DNA of 62,000 nucleotides from Symbiodinium natans. Lineage: Eukaryota; Sar; Dinophyceae; Suessiales; Symbiodiniaceae. This document shows positions 58,348-62,000 of the stretch, in pieces; within the stretch, counting starts at the first letter, position 1, and the number at the start of each line of letters is the position of its first letter. Under the pieces are notes generated by a model that worked only from the letters and a program-made list of their open reading frames with translations, did not search any database and had not been told where the DNA came from. The translations under genes were made by a program, and so were the position numbers. The stretch lies in the NCBI GenBank assembly GCA_905221605.1, contig CAJNDS010002448.1, forward strand, positions 1 through 62,000. The letters are read 5' to 3'.

Positions 58348-58532
58348 CTTGGAGGTCCATGTGGGCATCTATAAGTAGGGTTTACGGTTTAGGGTTTCGG
58401 GTTTAGGGTTGAGGGTTTCGGGTCTAGGATTTAAAGGGCACCTATAAGCAGGGCTATAAGCATGGTAGCTACGGTTATGGCCTTATTCAGGGTACTTAGA
58501 ATCCTACTTGCAAGTGCCCATGAACCTCCAAG
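58348..58532. mobile_element. Introner-like element family I1, expanded
   Basis: CTTGGAGGTCCATGTGGGCA at the left and TGCCCATGAACCTCCAAG at the right, with about 60 bp of TTTAGGG/TTTCGGG units inside. 185 bp. Confidence 0.65.
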
Positions 58533-58892
58533 TAAGGGTATGTTGAAGGGCAGCTGGGTTCTACAGGGTTTACCGCAGAGTTTGGGGGGTTTAGTATATA
58601 GGGTGTAAGGTTCATGGGCGCAGGGGTTTGGGGGTTTGGGGTTGGGCGGGTGGCACAGCACCAAGTTCCAGCGACCCTAAACCGCATGAAGGCTCCAAGT
58701 TTGCGGTTTTTAGGGTGAAATCAGGTAGCTATAAGGAAAGTTATTAAAGGGTAAGACCAGGCAAGGTAAGGTAACCTATGCCCAGCAGCAAAACATTCAG
58801 GACAGCAGGCAGGCAACTGAACCGAACTGCTGCCATGACAGCAGGTCAGGGAGGCTCAGGCGGGCGACCGTACCGAAATGTGGCTCTTGATA

Positions 58893-59009
58893 CTTGGTAG
58901 CCCAGTAACCATATTACAACAAGGGCACCTCTTTTTGTTTGGGCTGGTTACTTGAAAAGGGAACCTTGAACCCCCAAAAAAGGGAAAAGGGTACCGCTGG
59001 ACTACCAAG
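58893..59009. mobile_element. Introner-like element family I4, near-perfect ends
   Basis: CTTGGTAGCCCAGTAACC and GGTACCGCTGGACTACCAAG are inverted ends, 117 bp overall. Shares AGGGCACC...GGGAACCTTGAACC internally with 30236-30334. This looks like the younger copy. Confidence 0.7.
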
Positions 59010-59090
59010 GATGGGTAGGCCAAGCGCTTGCAGGCCAAGCCTGGGATCTGAAGAAGCCGTACCATTCACGATGAACCAAAATTCTGAACA

Positions 59091-59171
59091 GGGTTTAGGG
59101 TTTAGGGTTTAGGGTTTAGGGTTTAGGGTTTAGGGTTTAGGGTTTAGGGTTTAGGGTTTAGGGTTTAGGGT
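59091..59171. repeat. Interstitial TTTAGGG array
   Basis: About 11 uninterrupted TTTAGGG units. Confidence 0.9.
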
Positions 59172-59654
59172 CAGCATGGCGAACAGCAGCAAAGCCCGCC
59201 AATGCTGCAGTTGCTTTTGAAGGTCGAGGTGTGGACCTTCGAATTAGCAATGTAGTTTGTTGCTTTTGTGTTTTTGGGGCATAGGTGTTTCGAATGTGTT
59301 TGAGCAGTGTATGTTGACAGCGTTGCGGCTTTCTTACGGCCGAAATGGTTTTCAACGGTGCTGTCCTTACATTTTTTGTATTGCGTGGAACAGTTTTCCC
59401 AAGGCACTTGTCCAGGAAGGCGTGGATCTGGTTGTACAGCTCAGTGATGCAGAAGGGAACCCTCCTGGGAAGGGACTGGTTACCAAAGGTAGGGAGCGGT
59501 GGTGGTTTGCCAGAATGAGCTTCACACTTGCGATCGGCATGGTTTTCACACCGGTTGACACACGTTTTTTCTTTGTTGTCTTGCGCTCCTGCTGAATCCC
59601 GCGTATTTTGCGCATGACAGCAGAAGGGAAACGGGTGTCCTTCACACGGCACAA
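59158..59654 (-). CDS. Long basic open segment, minus strand
   Basis: A 164-codon frame contains PFCITELYNQIHAFLDKCLG, KTVPRNTKNVRTAPLKTISA. The opposite strand also has a 112-codon frame (VQEGVDLVVQLSDAEGNPPG). One of the two may be coding; no family or splice evidence decides. Confidence 0.2.
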
Positions 59655-59864
59655 GAAAGCAGCGAAAAAACCGAGTTCACTCTGGAATGGTCTTGGCTTC
59701 GCGGCTTAGGGTTTAGGGGTTATTTATTATAGGATTTTGGCGGGTTTTAGGCTTCGGGGCTTAGGGTTTAGGACTACTAAGTATAGGATTTTAAGGGGTT
59801 CTAGTTTTAGTGTTCTCAACTGCCACACCCGAAGCTTGGCGACCGGGGTGGCGGGCGGGGGTTG

Positions 59865-60467
59865 TCAATGCAGCCAGCCAGCAGCACTTCGTGCCAGATA
59901 GATGCTCACGGCAGCCGCGTTTATGCGGGTTCTGCAAGCGCTCGAAATGGGATGACTGGGCTGACTGGCCTGCCAAGCCTCGAGGATGCCCATGTACACC
60001 GTCCATCCTGGGGGTGGATCGCCGTTACAGCAAGGGCCAGCCTCCTCTTGGCAGCCAGAACTTTGATAGCAGTAGGCCGACTCAAGGCGGCACACACCGC
60101 CCTCGGCATCACATCGACTGTCTGTCCCGCCTGGGCCACAAAAGTATCCCTGGTCGTGGCAGGAGCAGTCGCATGACCAATCGGTGATATTTCCAGGACC
60201 TCGCCATCCCTCTGGCGCTGGGTCGTTGCAGCAGGGACCAGCATGGTCGCCCAACATGGAGCAACCAAAATTGTCGTCGCCACCGTCGAAACAGGACAGC
60301 CGCTCTTCGCAGTTCGCCATGTTGCAACGAAAGTCTGTCCACCCCGGCCCACAAGGGTAGCTGGGGTAGCTGCTGTCATGGCAAGAGCAATCGCAGGACC
60401 ACGATAAGTCTCCATCACACCATGCCTTCTGGAGGAGCAAAGCCGCTGTTAAAACAAACCTCGGCAT
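59865..60467 (-). CDS. Secreted cysteine-rich protein with two tandem CDCSCHD modules
   Basis: The frame encodes about 200 residues from ATG 60467-60465. The N-terminus MPRFVLTAALLLQKAWC is a likely signal peptide. Two modules of about 65 residues follow. Each opens with WSCDCSCHD, then CGPG(W/G)TD(F/S)RC, a Cys-containing centre, and closes with AGPCCN and (P)PPGW or APEGW. The Cys spacing is conserved between copies, so this is probably a disulphide-rich extracellular binding or structural domain; I do not recognise the family. After the second module, from about residue 155, the composition changes and the frame may be reading through a donor near GACG|GTGTAC into intron, so the real C-terminus could differ. 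Confidence 0.7.
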   Translation of the reverse strand: MPRFVLTAALLLQKAWCDGDLSWSCDCSCHDSSYPSYPCGPGWTDFRCNMANCEERLSCFDGGDDNFGCSMLGDHAGPCCNDPAPEGWRGPGNITDWSCDCSCHDQGYFCGPGGTDSRCDAEGGVCRLESAYCYQSSGCQEEAGPCCNGDPPPGWTVYMGILEAWQASQPSHPISSACRTRINAAAVSIYLARSAAGWLH

Positions 60468-60584
60468 GTCTCAGTTGTCCGAGACCAGCAAAAGGCTGAG
60501 TTGTGAAGCGCTTATCTGGCAGATGGCCCAGTCAAGATGCCCATGAATCGCATGGGGCGGCGGGTGGCTACAGTATTGATATGC

Positions 60585-60615
<31 letters not shown>

Positions 60616-61442
60616 CCTAAAAAAAATGTGTATGTATATACATGTGTGCGTGTGTGTGTGTGTGACGTGGAAAGACACTTGTAGCGCAGAGCCGTGGGCT
60701 CCCTCGCCTGCGCATACTTGCCCATGACTGGAAAAAGAACAAACAAAGCTAGCTCTCCTGAAACGCTTCTTGCCAAAATGGCACCCGATCGAAAACAAGA
60801 TCTGCTCCTGTTTTCCTCTTGCATTGCTCAAGAATGGCTGCACCCCGCAATCCGAAACCATACACCTTGCACTCAGACATAGCCCTGAAACATGCAAGGC
60901 GCACCATGTGGAACTTGTCCACGTCGAAGATGAAGTGCCACCACAAGGCGGCTCATGGAAAATCACACGAGCCCTGAAAAACGTCGGGAACACATAACGA
61001 ACCAGGAACGCCTTGATCATTGTATGTTTACATTAACTTTAATTAAACTTTAATTTCATTATTTCTATTGTGTTACTGCTCCTTCCTTGTTAGCTATGGC
61101 TAAAGGTGGGTGGTGGCACCTGTGAAGGCATCCTAAGCCAACAAAACTGCATGAGACCGGAGGAGCAGAAAGGTCAGGTCATAAATACCCCCAAACCCAT
61201 AGAAAGAAATCGGCCTTCATGTTACATACTTTGGAGGTGTAGGTACACGTAAACTGTACCAGCAACAATTACTCCGGCTAGACTCAGTAGGGTCTGAGGC
61301 TGCTGGGGGGTGTAAGGGTTTGGGGGCATGGTCTGTGGGGTTGGAAATGGTGGGTGCCGCCGTAACACCCCGAACCAAAATTCCGCTTGCCTCACTATTC
61401 TCAAAGGCATTATGGAACCCCTTCGGGATTCCTTTCTTTCAG

Positions 61443-61534
61443 AGCCCCGACCCTGCATGATCTATCAAGGCGCTGACTACAACAAAGCCAGGGCTGAGCA
61501 CAGCACGGAAACCACATCGATATGTTTGAAACAA
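61443..61534 (+). CDS. Exon candidate PRPCMIYQGADYNKARAEHS, plus strand
   Basis: Strong acceptor TCCTTTCTTTCAG, 30 codons (PRPCMIYQGADYNKARAEHS, TETTSICLKQ), donor CAA|GTACGA. Confidence 0.45.
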
Positions 61535-61663
61535 GTACGAGCAGCACGAGCCATGTCATCCTGGTCACGGCTTTCACAATAACTTTAATGCACTAGCTTC
61601 TCTTCGTAAATATATTTCAGATTGAAAGACAAGAAACACAACTTTCTAACATTAAATCTACAG

Positions 61664-61725
61664 GAACTTGGAAGGCCTTCAAGGATTGGGTAGCTACTGG
61701 CGAACTCTCGCCTCGTCCAAGAGAG
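61664..61725 (+). CDS. Exon candidate TWKAFKDWVATGELSPRPRE, plus strand
   Basis: Acceptor AAATCTACAG, 20 codons (TWKAFKDWVATGELSPRPRE) and a consensus donor GAG|GTAAGT, the best 5' splice site in the window. Phase does not connect to the 61534 exon with the donor chosen there, so a missing exon or another donor is needed. Confidence 0.5.
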
Positions 61726-62000
61726 GTAAGTTTGGCGGACGCCGCCTTGGTTGAAGGTTTTTAGGGTTTAGGGTTTAGGGTTTAACCCTTTCTTGGGGGT
61801 TCCGTTAAAGGGGATTCTGTTCTATTTGGGGTACAAAAGGGGCACCCCTATGTTGGGGAATGCCCATGTAGGGTGGTCAGGGACAAGCTTAGCTTCCACG
61901 GTTTCTCTGCTGTTTGCTGGGGAACAAAGTTTAGGCCCGAAACCCTTTTAGGTGGAAAAGAACCGAGGTTCCCAAGTCCTCTGCTGCTGTTTAAGCTTGG

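Larger units (their letters stand above)
57500..59090. other. Repeat interval with two elements, no gene
   Basis: Holds the long CCCTAAA array, an I1 element and an I4 element. Remaining short open frames look accidental. Confidence 0.6.

Overview
The window reads as a piece of a dinoflagellate nuclear genome. Five things point there. (1) An 18-base match (16 of 18) to the 3' part of the dinoflagellate spliced leader sits just 5' of an intronless glycoside hydrolase family 7 (GH7) gene. (2) The protein-coding exons are very short (27-170 nt), and their splice donors include GC and GA as well as GT. (3) Many short elements with terminal inverted repeats end exactly at splice acceptors, as introners do. 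(4) There is a ubiquitin-like/RCC1-repeat protein of a type common in Symbiodiniaceae. (5) Interstitial Arabidopsis-type TTTAGGG/CCCTAAA heptamers occur everywhere, in both orientations. I cannot name the species.

Layout. At 0-4.4 kb there are only isolated possible exons and heptamer repeats. At 4.47-6.77 kb (minus) lies an intronless 769-aa protein with a Rossmann-like motif followed by many membrane helices. At 8.38-9.70 kb (minus) is a GH7 cellobiohydrolase-like gene with a signal peptide, two frameshifts, a truncated 3' end and the relict spliced leader; I read it as a decayed retrocopy. From 10 to 20 kb the sequence is mostly repeats, with a few minus-strand exons at 15.6, 17.1 and 18.3 kb. 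At 20.7-21.0 kb (minus) are two exons of a HAD-superfamily hydrolase. From 22.6 to 34.9 kb (minus) I can assemble 14 short exons with compatible splice phases, coding for an alpha-helical, probably coiled-coil protein. An intronless ubiquitin-like/RCC1-repeat gene (28.1-29.4 kb, minus) sits inside its largest intron. A plus-strand membrane-protein gene fragment (36.8-37.15 kb) lies between further minus-strand helical exons at 37.9-43.2 kb and 46.1-48.9 kb. The 49-58 kb interval has scattered exon candidates on both strands. At 59.9-60.5 kb (minus) is a secreted cysteine-rich protein with two tandem modules. At 61.4-61.7 kb (plus) are two exon candidates.

The striking theme is how introns are built here. 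At least seven families of roughly 90-190 bp inverted-repeat elements recur. Several copies abut the acceptor AG of a minus-strand exon. Heptamer arrays repeatedly supply the donor (G|GTTTAGG) or the acceptor (TTTAG|G). Long intronless genes (GH7, UBL-RCC1, the 769-aa membrane protein) sit beside genes cut into micro-exons, which fits recycling of processed mRNAs into an introner-rich genome. All exon models come from reading splice signals and phase by eye; none is confirmed by transcripts.
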